NCBI RefSeq assembly: GCF_014218295.1
Contig: NZ_AP023287.1
Coordinates: 3,100,001-3,164,000 of the forward strand
DNA: 64,000 bases
Reading direction: 5' to 3'
Origin: Mycolicibacterium litorale
Lineage (GTDB): Bacteria; Actinomycetota; Actinomycetes; Mycobacteriales; Mycobacteriaceae
The notes below the pieces were generated by a model. It saw only the letters and a program-made list of their open reading frames with translations, had not been told where the DNA came from and did no database searches. This document shows positions 30,261 to 40,166 of this stretch, piece after piece. The translations under genes and the position numbers were made by a program. How positions within the stretch are numbered: position 1 is the first letter of the stretch; each line of letters starts with the position of its first letter.

Positions 30261-31613
30261 ATGAACGTGGGCAGCGTGGCGCGGGAGACGGGCGCCGAGT
30301 GGATCGGGCAGCCGCACCACGAGGACGTCGTCCGCGGATCCCGTCCTGCCGTCCCGGCCAAGGACCCGTTCTACGAACCGCCAAGCGGATTCGAACACGC
30401 CCGTCCCGGCACGGTCCTGCGCTCGCGCGACGTGGAGCTCGCGTTCATGGGGCTCATTCCGCAGCGGTTCCGCGCCACCCAGCTGCTGTACCGCACGACC
30501 GACTTCCGGGGTGACCCGCAGGCCACGGTCACGACGGTGATCGCGCCCACCCAGCGGGACCCGAAGAAGCCGTGCCCGATCGTGTCCTACCAGTGTGCGA
30601 TCGACGCGATCGCGGGGCGCTGCTTCCCCTCCTACGCCTTGCGGCGAGGCGCCAAGGCGGTCGGTGCGCTGGCCCAGGCCGAATTCCTGCTCGTCGCCGC
30701 CGCACTTGCCGAGGGCTGGGCCGTGTCGGTCCCCGACCACGAGGGCCGCAACGGCATCTGGGGCGCACCGCACGAACCCGGTTACCACGTGCTCGACGGA
30801 GTCCGGGCCGCGATGAACAGCGACCGGCTGGGACTGTCGGCCGAGGCACCCGTGGGCCTGTGGGGCTACTCCGGTGGCGGCCTGGCCACCGCGTGGGCGG
30901 CGGAGACGTGCGCGGACTACGCCCCCGAACTCAACATCGTCGGCGCCGTCCTCGGGTCCCCCGTCGCCGATCTCGGCAACGCCTTCCGCCGGCTCAACGG
31001 CAGCTTCTACTCGGGTCTGCCCGCGATGGTCGTGGCCGCGCTGACGCAGACCTATCCCGACCTCGACCGGGTGATCCAGGAACACGCGACCGACACCGGC
31101 AAGGCGATGCTGCTGCGCATCGAGAAGATGACCACCGCCCACGCGGTGCTGCGGTGGATCGGCATGGACATGGGCAAGCTGGTCGACAAGCCGCTCGAGG
31201 ACATCCTGCAGACCCCCGAGGTGCAGCACGTCTTCGACAGCATCAAGCTGGGCACCGCGACACCCACTCCGCCGGTGCTGATCGTGCAGGCCGTGCACGA
31301 CAAGATCGTCTCGGTCGACGACATCGACGCGCTGATCGACACCTACAGCAGCGGCGGCGCGCACGTCACCTACCACCGTGACATGTTCAGCGAGCACATG
31401 CTGCTGCACCCGATGTCGGCGCCGATGACGCTGCGCTGGCTGCGGGACCGGTTCGCCGGCCGGCCGTTGAGCGAACACCTCGTCCGCACCAAGTGGCCGA
31501 CGCTGCTCAACCCGTCGACCTACCGCGGCATGCTCCGGCTTGCCGTGATCAGTGCGAAGGTGATTGCGGGCCGACGGGTTGAGCGCCGTCCGCTGTCACA
31601 GTTCGACCGCTGA
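30261..31613 (+). CDS. Secretory-lipase family alpha/beta hydrolase (Rv1592c type)
   Basis: The 450-residue protein belongs to the family of Rv1592c and fungal secretory lipases. It has the nucleophile S204 in GYSGGG, and a likely Asp and His near 351–375 ([10 protein letters not shown] and SEHMLLHP). No classical signal peptide is present. It would hydrolyse ester or acylglycerol substrates. Its 3' end overlaps the opposite DUF2567 gene by 65 bases. Confidence 0.88.
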   Translation: MNVGSVARETGAEWIGQPHHEDVVRGSRPAVPAKDPFYEPPSGFEHARPGTVLRSRDVELAFMGLIPQRFRATQLLYRTTDFRGDPQATVTTVIAPTQRDPKKPCPIVSYQCAIDAIAGRCFPSYALRRGAKAVGALAQAEFLLVAAALAEGWAVSVPDHEGRNGIWGAPHEPGYHVLDGVRAAMNSDRLGLSAEAPVGLWGYSGGGLATAWAAETCADYAPELNIVGAVLGSPVADLGNAFRRLNGSFYSGLPAMVVAALTQTYPDLDRVIQEHATDTGKAMLLRIEKMTTAHAVLRWIGMDMGKLVDKPLEDILQTPEVQHVFDSIKLGTATPTPPVLIVQAVHDKIVSVDDIDALIDTYSSGGAHVTYHRDMFSEHMLLHPMSAPMTLRWLRDRFAGRPLSEHLVRTKWPTLLNPSTYRGMLRLAVISAKVIAGRRVERRPLSQFDR

Positions 31614-32229
31614 ACGCCGGGAACTCCTGCGGCGGCCAGCCGCCGAGGTCGTCGCGCGAGGTCGCGACCGCGCACATCGCGTAGACCAGGGCGCCGATGG
31701 CGGCCGGGAACACCAGCGTGCACGCGATCTGCAGCGGGCTGTGCCCGAAGAACACCGCGGGCGCCTCGATCACGTAGTGCACCCGATGCTCCGGTGTGAC
31801 CGGGGCGGCGGCCACGTCGACCGCCTCGTAGCGCATCCGCATCAGCACCGCGCCCACCCCGGCCGCCACCGCGGCGCCCGCCGCGCTGCCGGCCGCCAGC
31901 GCGGTGACGAGCACCGGCCCGCGGTGCGCGCGCCACTGCCACAACCACACCGCCGCCACGACGGCGACGACCGTCAGCATCCCGACGAACAGGGCCGCCG
32001 CGGTGAAGAAATGGTCGGCCTCACCGCCCAGATAGGCCCGGACCCGGTCACCGGCGCGGGTCAGCGCGACGACGCCGTGCACCGGCGGGGCGAGCACCGA
32101 CCACAGCGTGCCGGTCAGCGCGCCGGCCACCACCAGCCCGGCCACGGTGGTCAACGCGGCCCGGCGACGCGAAACCCTCGGCGGTACACCGTCAGCGGCC
32201 GCCTCATCGATTGCCGGTGCGTCGTTCAC
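31549..32229 (-). CDS. DUF2567 membrane protein (Rv1591 type)
   Basis: The 226-residue protein has about four hydrophobic segments, a large loop after the first one, and a proline-rich C-terminal tail. It matches the mycobacterial DUF2567 family found after bsaP. GTG 32229 is chosen, 11 bases after the bsaP stop; TTG 32244 overlapping that stop is an alternative. The function is unknown. Co-transcription with bioB and bsaP suggests a possible tie to biotin, perhaps at the membrane. Confidence 0.75.
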   Translation of the reverse strand: MNDAPAIDEAAADGVPPRVSRRRAALTTVAGLVVAGALTGTLWSVLAPPVHGVVALTRAGDRVRAYLGGEADHFFTAAALFVGMLTVVAVVAAVWLWQWRAHRGPVLVTALAAGSAAGAAVAAGVGAVLMRMRYEAVDVAAAPVTPEHRVHYVIEAPAVFFGHSPLQIACTLVFPAAIGALVYAMCAVATSRDDLGGWPPQEFPAFSGRTVTADGAQPVGPQSPSH

Positions 32230-32240
32230 CGCATCAGAAC

Positions 32241-32480
32241 TCAACGCTGTGTCTCCAGGTCCTTGGAATCGACGACTCCGTGCCGCGAACACTTCGCCCA
32301 CCAGCCGTCCGGGCGCACTTGCACCACCATTCTGCGGCCGCAGTCGGCGCAGAACCGGGGCGGTTCCAACCCCAGCTGGGCCGCGGTGGGGACGGTTGTC
32401 CCCGCCGCTTCACTGTTGCACACGCCGGTGTAGACGTTGTAGCGGCCGGCGCTCACGGGCGCGGGCAGGTCGGCCGTCAT
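32241..32480 (-). CDS. bsaP: Biotin synthase auxiliary protein
   Basis: The 79-residue protein has four cysteines (C21, C44, C47, C64), including FCADC and KCSRHG, which could bind a metal or Fe-S cluster. In mycobacteria the small protein after bioB (Rv1590) has been identified as BsaP, needed for BioB activity. The ATG follows the bioB stop with no gap, so the two are made together. Confidence 0.85.
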   Translation of the reverse strand: MTADLPAPVSAGRYNVYTGVCNSEAAGTTVPTAAQLGLEPPRFCADCGRRMVVQVRPDGWWAKCSRHGVVDSKDLETQR

Positions 32481-33535
<1,055 letters not shown>

Positions 33536-33538
33536 GGT

Positions 33539-33544
33539 TAAGCT
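33539..33544 (+). promoter_or_regulatory. −10 element of bioQ
   Basis: TAAGCT lies six bases before the GTG start of bioQ and next to the operator, fitting a leaderless autoregulated gene. Confidence 0.45.
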
Positions 33545-33550
33545 AACGGC

Positions 33551-34129
33551 GTGCAACTGCACAAACACGACGTGGTCGAAGCGGCAACGGCGATTCTCGA
33601 TGCGTACGGGATCGCCGATCTGACGATGCGTAGGCTCGCCCGCGAGCTCAACGTGTCCCCCGGCGCGCTGTACTGGCACTTCGCCAACAAACAGCAACTC
33701 CTGGGCGCCATCGCGGACCGCATCCTGCAACCGGCGCGCGAGGTGCCGGCCGCCGCCGACTGGCGCGGACGCATCGTCGCGGTGTGCACGGCGCTGCGCA
33801 ACGCACTGCTGTCGCACACCGATGGCGCCGAACTCGTCTCGGCCAGCCTGGCCGCGGGGCAGTCGGAGGCCGCGGGCGACATCCTGGGCGCACTCTCCCG
33901 CGCCGCCGAGGACGCGGGCGTGCCCGCCGCCGAGGCGGAACTGGCCGCCCGCACCGTCGTCTACTACGTGCTGGGATTCACCGTCGACGAGCAGTCGAGG
34001 CTGCAGTGGGACTCCGCCGGCGTGTTGGACCCCGGTCAATCGGTGGCGGCGGTCGACCACGACCGCCGTTTCGGATTCGGTCTGCGGTTGCTGATCGACG
34101 GTCTCGGGGTCATCTCACCGGTCAGTTGA
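33551..34129 (+). CDS. bioQ: TetR-family biotin repressor BioQ
   Basis: The 192-residue protein has a TetR helix-turn-helix at about 10–55 (LTMRRLARELNVSPGALYWHF) and a larger ligand/dimer domain. Position next to bioB and the presence of TGAAC-N3-GTTCA boxes at bioB and before bioF identify it as BioQ, the mycobacterial repressor of biotin synthesis genes. Its 3' end overlaps the convergent 2H gene by eight bases. Confidence 0.88.
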   Translation: MQLHKHDVVEAATAILDAYGIADLTMRRLARELNVSPGALYWHFANKQQLLGAIADRILQPAREVPAAADWRGRIVAVCTALRNALLSHTDGAELVSASLAAGQSEAAGDILGALSRAAEDAGVPAAEAELAARTVVYYVLGFTVDEQSRLQWDSAGVLDPGQSVAAVDHDRRFGFGLRLLIDGLGVISPVS

Positions 34130-34643
34130 TCGGATACTCGACACGGTTGTCGCCGTCCCAGTGGCGCAGGCCCACGATCCGGCAGCGGCGGTCGGCGGCC
34201 AGCCCGGGCACCGCCAGCGCCGCGGGCAGCTGTCCTGGCGGCACCCGGCGGGCCAGCGTGACGTGCGGCGTCCACTGACCGACAGCGGTGTGCGGCAGCG
34301 GAGCGCCGACGATGTGCGGCCGGCACACCCGGTCGACCTCGCGATGCAGCTCCAACAGCGACGCCGACGGGACGAGCAGCCGGACCAGGACCAGGGTGCG
34401 GGCGCCGAACAGCATCGGCGCGCCGATCAGTCCGTCGAACGGCAGCATCGGCAGCAGTGGGCGCAACGCGTCGTCCACCCCGTCGGTCATGTCGTCGGCG
34501 ACCGTGAGGGTCACGTGGGGGCGGTTGCTGGGTGACCGGTTGGCGGCCTGGCTGCGCACGCCCGCCGCGGTGAGGCCGTCCCAGATCCGGCGCACGGCGG
34601 CATCGGTATCGGGGTCGAAGAGCAGCTCCACCGAGTGGACCAT
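34122..34643 (-). CDS. 2H phosphoesterase (2'-5' RNA ligase-like)
   Basis: The 173-residue protein has two HxT motifs, HVTLTV at residue 43 and HVTLAR at residue 127, which form the active site of the 2H phosphoesterase family. The natural substrate is unknown; family members act on 2'-5' linked RNA or cyclic phosphates. It follows bioD with no gap, as its counterpart does in M. tuberculosis (Rv1571), so it is part of the bioF-bioD transcript. Confidence 0.82.
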   Translation of the reverse strand: MVHSVELLFDPDTDAAVRRIWDGLTAAGVRSQAANRSPSNRPHVTLTVADDMTDGVDDALRPLLPMLPFDGLIGAPMLFGARTLVLVRLLVPSASLLELHREVDRVCRPHIVGAPLPHTAVGQWTPHVTLARRVPPGQLPAALAVPGLAADRRCRIVGLRHWDGDNRVEYPIN

Positions 34644-35333
34644 CTAGAGCAGGCCCGCGAGCCAGTTCGGGTCGAAGGCGGTGGCGCTGATCCTTTCGAA
34701 ATCGGTGGCACTGACCGATCCCGCACCGGCGGGTAGGGCCGCGCGCACCGGAGCCAGCCGCGCCAGAGCGTCGCGGTTGTCGATCTCGGCGGCGCCCGGC
34801 TGGGCGGGCCAGGCGCCGATCACCAGCCCTGCGCACAGGATATGTTGTGCGGCAAGAGATTCCAGAGTCAGCGAGGTGTGGTTGAGGGTGCCGAGCTCGG
34901 GTGCGACGACCACCAGGACCTGGGCCCCCACCTCGGCGGCCACGTCGCGCAGCGTGACGCCGTCGCGGCCGAGTTCCACCAGCAGTCCGCCGGCGCCCTC
35001 CACCAGCGTCAGCCGTCCGGGTGCGTCGGCGCGCCGCACCAGGCCGATCAGTTCGGCGCGGGTCGGCAGGGCCGCGCCTGCGCGCTGGGCGGCCGCCACC
35101 GGCGCCAGCGGATCGGGATACCGCCATCCCGGGTACAGCGCGTCGACCCCGGCCAGCCGGGCGATCTCGGCGAGGTCGTCGTCGCCGGACCCGCCGACGG
35201 GCCCGGTGCCGGTCTGCACCGGTTTGCACACCGCGACGTCGACCCCGCTGAGGCGGGCGGCGCAGGCCAGCGCGGCCGTGGCGACGGTCTTGCCGATGCC
35301 GGTGTCGGTCCCGGTCACCACGAGCACGGTCAT
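34644..35333 (-). CDS. bioD: Dethiobiotin synthetase
   Basis: BioD closes the ureido ring of dethiobiotin with ATP and CO2. The 229-residue P-loop protein has [10 protein letters not shown] at 7–16 with K15, and the CKPVQTG and EGAGGLLV motifs. The ATG overlaps the bioF stop by four bases. Confidence 0.96.
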   Translation of the reverse strand: MTVLVVTGTDTGIGKTVATAALACAARLSGVDVAVCKPVQTGTGPVGGSGDDDLAEIARLAGVDALYPGWRYPDPLAPVAAAQRAGAALPTRAELIGLVRRADAPGRLTLVEGAGGLLVELGRDGVTLRDVAAEVGAQVLVVVAPELGTLNHTSLTLESLAAQHILCAGLVIGAWPAQPGAAEIDNRDALARLAPVRAALPAGAGSVSATDFERISATAFDPNWLAGLL

Positions 35334-36478
35334 CTGCGGGCCACCCTCAGCACGTCGGCGAGTACCCGTCGGGCGGTGATCAATTCATCGGGTGTCAACG
35401 ACGCCCTCGCGGTCAGCCGGAGCCGCGAAGTGCCCGCCGGCACCGTGGGCGGCCGGAAGCAGCCGACGCGCAGCCCCCGTTCGAGGCACGCGGTCGCGGC
35501 CGCCAGCGCCACCTCCGGTTCCCCGAGGACCACCGAGACGACGGCGGAGTCCGGCCGTTCGGCGACCCCGCACGTCTGCGCCAGCGCCGCGGCGTTGTCG
35601 AGTACCGTCCGGGCCCGCCACGGTTCGTCGGTCAGCACGTCGAGCGCCGCCCATGCCGCGCCGACCGCGGCCGGAGCCAACCCGGTGTCGAAGATGAAGG
35701 GGCGGGCGGCGTCGACGAGGTGGTCGCGGACCGCTGCCGGGCCGAGCACCACACCACCCTGGCTGCCGAGCGCCTTGGACAGTGTGGTGGTCATGACGAT
35801 GTCCGGCGCGCCGGCCAGGCCCAGTTCCTCGAGCAGGCCGCGGCCCCCGTTCCCCCGGACCCCGAGGCCGTGGGCTTCGTCGACCACCAGCAGCGCGCCG
35901 TGGCGGCGGCACACGTCGTGCATCTCCCGCAGCGGCGCGAGCACCCCGTCGGCGGAGAAGACCGAATCGGTCACCACCACCGCTCGCTGTTCGTCGCGGG
36001 CGGTGAGCGCGGCCTCGATCGCGGTGACGTCGCGGTGCGGGGTGACGACGACGCGGGCCCGCGACAGCCGGCAGGCGTCGACCAGCGACGCGTGGGTCAG
36101 GGCGTCGGAGACCAGCAGCGACCCGGACCCGGACAGCGCGACCACGGCGCCGAGGTTGGCGGTGTAGCCGGAGGAGAACACCAGCGCGGCCTCCGCACCG
36201 GTGAATGCGGCCAACGCGCGTTCGAACCCCTCGTGCAGTTCGGTGTTGCCGGTGACCAGTCGTGAACCGGTCGATCCGGCGCCCCACTCGCGCAGCGCCC
36301 GCACTGCACCCTCGACGACCCGGGGATGCGTGGCCAGGCCGAGATAGTCGTTGGAGGCCAGGTCGACCGCAGGCCCGCTCGCCGGCCGGGCGTGCAGCGA
36401 TCGACGCAGGCCGGCGGCGCGGCGCTGATCGGCGACCTCGTCGAGCCAGGCCAGTGGCGACAGACCAGCGCGTGTCAC
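35330..36478 (-). CDS. bioF: 8-amino-7-oxononanoate synthase
   Basis: BioF joins pimeloyl thioester and alanine with loss of CO2. The 382-residue PLP enzyme has D200 and H203 in VVDEAHGLG and the Schiff-base K235 in [14 protein letters not shown] 36478 is the start because AGGAGG lies eight bases upstream and homology begins at once. An open frame extends 45 codons further through the repeat array but has no homology to BioF. Confidence 0.95.
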   Translation of the reverse strand: MTRAGLSPLAWLDEVADQRRAAGLRRSLHARPASGPAVDLASNDYLGLATHPRVVEGAVRALREWGAGSTGSRLVTGNTELHEGFERALAAFTGAEAALVFSSGYTANLGAVVALSGSGSLLVSDALTHASLVDACRLSRARVVVTPHRDVTAIEAALTARDEQRAVVVTDSVFSADGVLAPLREMHDVCRRHGALLVVDEAHGLGVRGNGGRGLLEELGLAGAPDIVMTTTLSKALGSQGGVVLGPAAVRDHLVDAARPFIFDTGLAPAAVGAAWAALDVLTDEPWRARTVLDNAAALAQTCGVAERPDSAVVSVVLGEPEVALAAATACLERGLRVGCFRPPTVPAGTSRLRLTARASLTPDELITARRVLADVLRVARR

Positions 36479-36492
36479 GGGGCGCCCTCCTG

Positions 36493-36605
36493 GTGAACAC
36501 GTCGGTTGAACACGTCGGTGGAACCGACAATTGAACACGTCGGTGGAACCGACAATTGAACACGTCGGTGGAACCGACAATTGAACACGTCGGTGGAACC
36601 GACAA
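36493..36605. repeat. Four perfect 25-bp tandem repeats between bioA and bioF
   Basis: Units at 36506–36530, 36531–36555, 36556–36580 and 36581–36605 are identical. Each starts with TTGAACAC, half of a BioQ box, then GTCGGT-GGA-ACCGAC, which is a 6-bp inverted repeat, and ends in AA. A partial copy lies on the left (36493–36505). On the right the last unit runs into TTGAACAC of an intact BioQ box. The array sits between the operator and bioF, so it alters the leader of bioFD. Confidence 0.92.
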
Positions 36606-36606
36606 T

Positions 36607-36619
36607 TGAACACCGTTCA
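36607..36619. promoter_or_regulatory. BioQ box upstream of bioF
   Basis: TGAACACCGTTCA has the TGAAC-N3-GTTCA form of BioQ operators. The stop codon of bioA lies inside it. It is 128 bases from bioF, displaced by the 25-bp repeats. Confidence 0.82.
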
Positions 36620-37927
36620 GGCTAGTGCACGCGCGACACCGACCACCGCGGAGGTGATCTTGGCGATCTCGTCGGCGGTGCAGATGTAGGGCGGCATGAC
36701 GTAGACGAGGTTGCGGAACGGGCGCAACCACACGCGGTGGCGCAGCGCGGCGGCGGTCGCCGTCGCCATGTCCACCGGACGGTCCAGCTCCACCACCCCG
36801 ATGGCACCGAGCACCCGCACATCGGCGACTCCGGCCACGTCGCGCGCCGGCGCCAGACCGTCGGCCAGACCGTGTTCGATCTCCGCGATCGTGGCGCGCC
36901 AGTCCCCCGCGAGCAGCAGTTCGACCGCGGCCACGCCGACCGCGCAGGCCAGCGCGTTGGCCATGAACGTCGGACCGTGCATCAGCGCGCCCGCCTCGCC
37001 GGTGCTGATGGTGTGCGCGATCCGCGTGGTGCACAGCGTCGCGGCCAGCGTGAGGTAGCCGCCGGTCAGTCCCTTGCCCACACACATGATGTCGGGGCTG
37101 ACGCCGACGTGGTCGGCGGCGAAGAGTTCGCCGGTGCGGCCGAATCCGGTGGCGATCTCGTCGAAGATCAACAGCACGCCGTGCCGGTCGCACAGCGTCC
37201 GCAGGTCGGTCAGGTAGCGCGGATCGTGGAACCGCATCCCGCCCGCACCCTGCACCACCGGTTCGACGATCACGGCCGCCACCTCGTCGGCATGCTCGGC
37301 CAGTTGCCGCTCGAACGCCGCCACGTAGTCCGGGTCGTACTCCCGCGGCACCGGCGGTGCGAACACCTGGCGCGTCAGCACATCGGTCCACAGCTCGTGC
37401 ATCCCGCCGTCGGGGTCGCACACGCTCATCGGGGTGAACGTGTCGCCGTGGTAGCCGCCGCGCCACGTCATCAGGCGCGTCTTGGCGGGCCGGCCGGCGG
37501 CCCGCCAGTACTGCAGCGCCATCTTGGCCGCCACCTCGACCGACACCGACCCGGAGTCGGAGAAGAACACGGTGTCCAGACCCGCCGGGGTGATCTGCAC
37601 CAGCAGCTGCGCCAGCCGGGCGGCGGGTTCGTGGGTGAGACCGCCGAACATGACGTGGTTCATGGTGGCCAGCTGGTCGGTGACGGCCTTGTCGAGCACG
37701 GGGTGGCCGTGGCCGTGGATGGCGGTCCACCAGGAGCTCATCGCGTCGATGACGTCGACCGGCGCCCCGTCGACCGGATCGGCGACGGTGATCCACACTC
37801 CCTTGGCGGCCAGCGCCACCACCGGTGGGACCGCGCCGGCGCCGATCGTGCTGTAGGGATGCCAGACGTGCGCGGCGTCGATGGCGCTGATCTGGTCGGG
37901 GGTCAACGCGGACACGGAGACCGACAC
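36617..37927 (-). CDS. bioA: Adenosylmethionine–8-amino-7-oxononanoate aminotransferase
   Basis: BioA moves an amino group from SAM to the oxononanoate product of BioF. The 436-residue PLP enzyme has D256 in [15 protein letters not shown]285 in [10 protein letters not shown], and the WHPYS and HGHGHP segments. No BioQ box is visible just upstream of its start, unlike bioB and bioF. Confidence 0.96.
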   Translation of the reverse strand: MSVSVSALTPDQISAIDAAHVWHPYSTIGAGAVPPVVALAAKGVWITVADPVDGAPVDVIDAMSSWWTAIHGHGHPVLDKAVTDQLATMNHVMFGGLTHEPAARLAQLLVQITPAGLDTVFFSDSGSVSVEVAAKMALQYWRAAGRPAKTRLMTWRGGYHGDTFTPMSVCDPDGGMHELWTDVLTRQVFAPPVPREYDPDYVAAFERQLAEHADEVAAVIVEPVVQGAGGMRFHDPRYLTDLRTLCDRHGVLLIFDEIATGFGRTGELFAADHVGVSPDIMCVGKGLTGGYLTLAATLCTTRIAHTISTGEAGALMHGPTFMANALACAVGVAAVELLLAGDWRATIAEIEHGLADGLAPARDVAGVADVRVLGAIGVVELDRPVDMATATAAALRHRVWLRPFRNLVYVMPPYICTADEIAKITSAVVGVARALA

Positions 37928-38006
37928 TAACGCCCGCCGCGGCCCGGCGGGCAGACGATGCGCGGCATGAGGTGCGGGCCGATGTTCGGTAAATTAGCCG
38001 CCGACC

Positions 38007-40166
38007 ATGATGACCCTCGCCCCCCACCGGCCGGCGGCTGCCACCGACCCGGATACCGTCCGGCCCACCGCGACGGGGATCCGGGCTTCGGGCTTCTACC
38101 GGCACGACCTCGACGGGCTACGGGGCATCGCGATCGCGCTCGTCGCGATCTTCCACGTCTGGTTCGGCAGGGTCTCCGGTGGCGTGGACGTCTTCCTCGC
38201 GCTGTCGGGCTTCTTCTTCGGCGGGCGGCTGCTTCGGGCGGTGCTCACCCCGGGCGCCTCGCTGCGGCCCGTCCCCGAGGTGACCCGGTTGGTGCGGCGG
38301 CTGTTGCCGGCCCTGGTGGTGGTGCTGGCCGCCTCCGCGGTTCTGACGATCCTCATCCAGCCGGAGACCCGGTGGGAGACCTTCGCCGACCAGAGCCTGG
38401 CGAGCCTCGGCTACTACCAGAACTGGGAACTGGCGATCACCGCGTCGGACTACCTGCGCGCCGGCGAGACGGTCAGCCCGCTGCAGCACATCTGGTCGAT
38501 GTCGGTGCAGGGCCAGTTCTACCTGGCCTTCCTGGTGCTGATCTTCGGCTTCGCGGTGCTGTTGCGCCGGGTGCTGCGGCGCCATCTGCGCGCCGCCCTG
38601 GTGGTGCTGCTGACCGCGCTGACCGTCGCCTCGTTCGTCTACGCGATCATCGCCCACAACGACGATCAGGCCACCGCCTACTACAACAGCTTCGCGCGGG
38701 CGTGGGAGTTGCTGCTCGGCGCGCTGGCCGGCGCGCTGATCCCCTATGTGCGCTGGCCGATGTGGCTGCGCACCGTCGTCGCCACCGTCGCGCTGGCCGC
38801 CATCCTGTCCTGCGGGTGGTTCCTCGACGGGGTCAAGGAGTTCCCCGGACCGTGGGCGCTGGTGCCGGTGGGCGCCACCATCGCGTTCATCCTGTCGGCG
38901 GCCAACCGAGGCGGCGGCCCGTCGGGCGCCCGGCTGCCCGCACCCAACCGGTTGCTGGCCGCGAAACCCTTCGTGACCCTCGGCTCGATGGCGTACTCGC
39001 TGTACCTCTGGCACTGGCCGCTGCTGATCTTCTGGCTGTCCTACAGCGGACACAGCCGGGTCGATTTCTGGCAGGGCGCCGCGGTACTGGCGGTCTCGGC
39101 GGTGCTGGCGTGGCTGACGATGCGCTACATCGAGGAGCCGCTGCGCTACCGCGGCCCGGCGCAGGTCGCGGTGTCCGCCCCGCTGCGGACCCGCCTGCGC
39201 CGACCCACGATCGTGTTGGGGTCGGTGGTCGCGCTGCTCGGTGTGGCGCTGACCGCGACATCGTTCACCTGGCGCGAGCACGTGACCGTGCAGCGGGCCA
39301 GCGGCAAGGAACTCGCCGGCCTGTCACAGCGCGACTATCCGGGCGCCATGGCGCTGGTGAACGGTGCGAAGGTGCCCAAGCTGCCGATGCGCCCCTCGGT
39401 GCTCGAGGCGAAGAAGGATCTGCCGGCCAGCACGATCGACGGGTGTATCAGCGACTTCGACAACGTCGGCGTGATCAACTGCACCTACGGTGACAAGACG
39501 GCGCCGCGCACCATCGCACTGGCCGGCGGGTCGCACGCCGAACACTGGATCACCGCACTGGACCTGCTCGGCCGGACACACCACTTCAAGGTCGTCACCT
39601 ATCTGAAGATGGGTTGCCCGCTGACCACCGAGGAGATGCCTCTGGTGATGGGCGACAACCGGCCGTATCCGAAGTGCCACGAGTGGAATTCGCGGGTGAT
39701 GCCCAAACTGCTCGCCGACAGACCGGATTACGTGTTCACCACCTCGACGCGGCCGTGGAACATCAAGGACGGCGACGTCATGCCGTCAACCTACCTGGGG
39801 ATCTGGGAAACGTTGTCCCGCAACCGTATTCCGATTCTGGCGATGCGTGACACGCCGTGGCTGGTGCGCGACGGCGAACCCTACATCCCCGCGGACTGCC
39901 TTGCCGACGGCGGCGACGCGGTCTCCTGCGGCATCGAGCGCTCCAAGGTACTCTCCGACGACAACCCGACACTGGACTACGTGGCTCGGTTCCCGATGCT
40001 CAAGCCTCTGGACATGAGCAACGCGGTGTGTCGCGAGGACTACTGCCGCGTGGTGGAGGGAAATGTCTTGCTGTATCACGATGCTCACCACATCTCCACC
40101 ACCTACATGCGCACCATGACCGCCGAACTGGGACGTCAGATGGCCGCCGCCACCGGCTGGTGGTGA
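38007..40166 (+). CDS. Membrane acyltransferase 3 with SGNH domain
   Basis: The 719-residue protein (Rv1565c type) acylates an exported sugar or polymer. The N-terminal part, to about residue 400, is an acyltransferase-3 domain with about ten membrane segments and the DGLRG and FHVWFG region near 35–55. A linker follows, then an SGNH-like domain from about 490, with GGSHAEHW near 506 and DAHH near 691 as likely catalytic residues. The acceptor is unknown. A −10-like TAAATT lies 11 bases before the ATG. Its stop overlaps the treX start (GTGA). Confidence 0.88.
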   Translation: MMTLAPHRPAAATDPDTVRPTATGIRASGFYRHDLDGLRGIAIALVAIFHVWFGRVSGGVDVFLALSGFFFGGRLLRAVLTPGASLRPVPEVTRLVRRLLPALVVVLAASAVLTILIQPETRWETFADQSLASLGYYQNWELAITASDYLRAGETVSPLQHIWSMSVQGQFYLAFLVLIFGFAVLLRRVLRRHLRAALVVLLTALTVASFVYAIIAHNDDQATAYYNSFARAWELLLGALAGALIPYVRWPMWLRTVVATVALAAILSCGWFLDGVKEFPGPWALVPVGATIAFILSAANRGGGPSGARLPAPNRLLAAKPFVTLGSMAYSLYLWHWPLLIFWLSYSGHSRVDFWQGAAVLAVSAVLAWLTMRYIEEPLRYRGPAQVAVSAPLRTRLRRPTIVLGSVVALLGVALTATSFTWREHVTVQRASGKELAGLSQRDYPGAMALVNGAKVPKLPMRPSVLEAKKDLPASTIDGCISDFDNVGVINCTYGDKTAPRTIALAGGSHAEHWITALDLLGRTHHFKVVTYLKMGCPLTTEEMPLVMGDNRPYPKCHEWNSRVMPKLLADRPDYVFTTSTRPWNIKDGDVMPSTYLGIWETLSRNRIPILAMRDTPWLVRDGEPYIPADCLADGGDAVSCGIERSKVLSDDNPTLDYVARFPMLKPLDMSNAVCREDYCRVVEGNVLLYHDAHHISTTYMRTMTAELGRQMAAATGWW

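Noticed and set aside
36506-36605. CRISPR-like array
   Set aside because: The 25-bp units are directly joined without spacers and no cas genes are present.
36479-36613. Extended N-terminus of BioF through the 25-bp repeats
   Set aside because: The frame is open but repetitive and unlike BioF, while a strong AGGAGG precedes the GTG at 36478.
35385-38105. 906-codon frame on the minus strand across bioF and bioA
   Set aside because: It is an arginine-rich shadow in a different frame from the two real genes.
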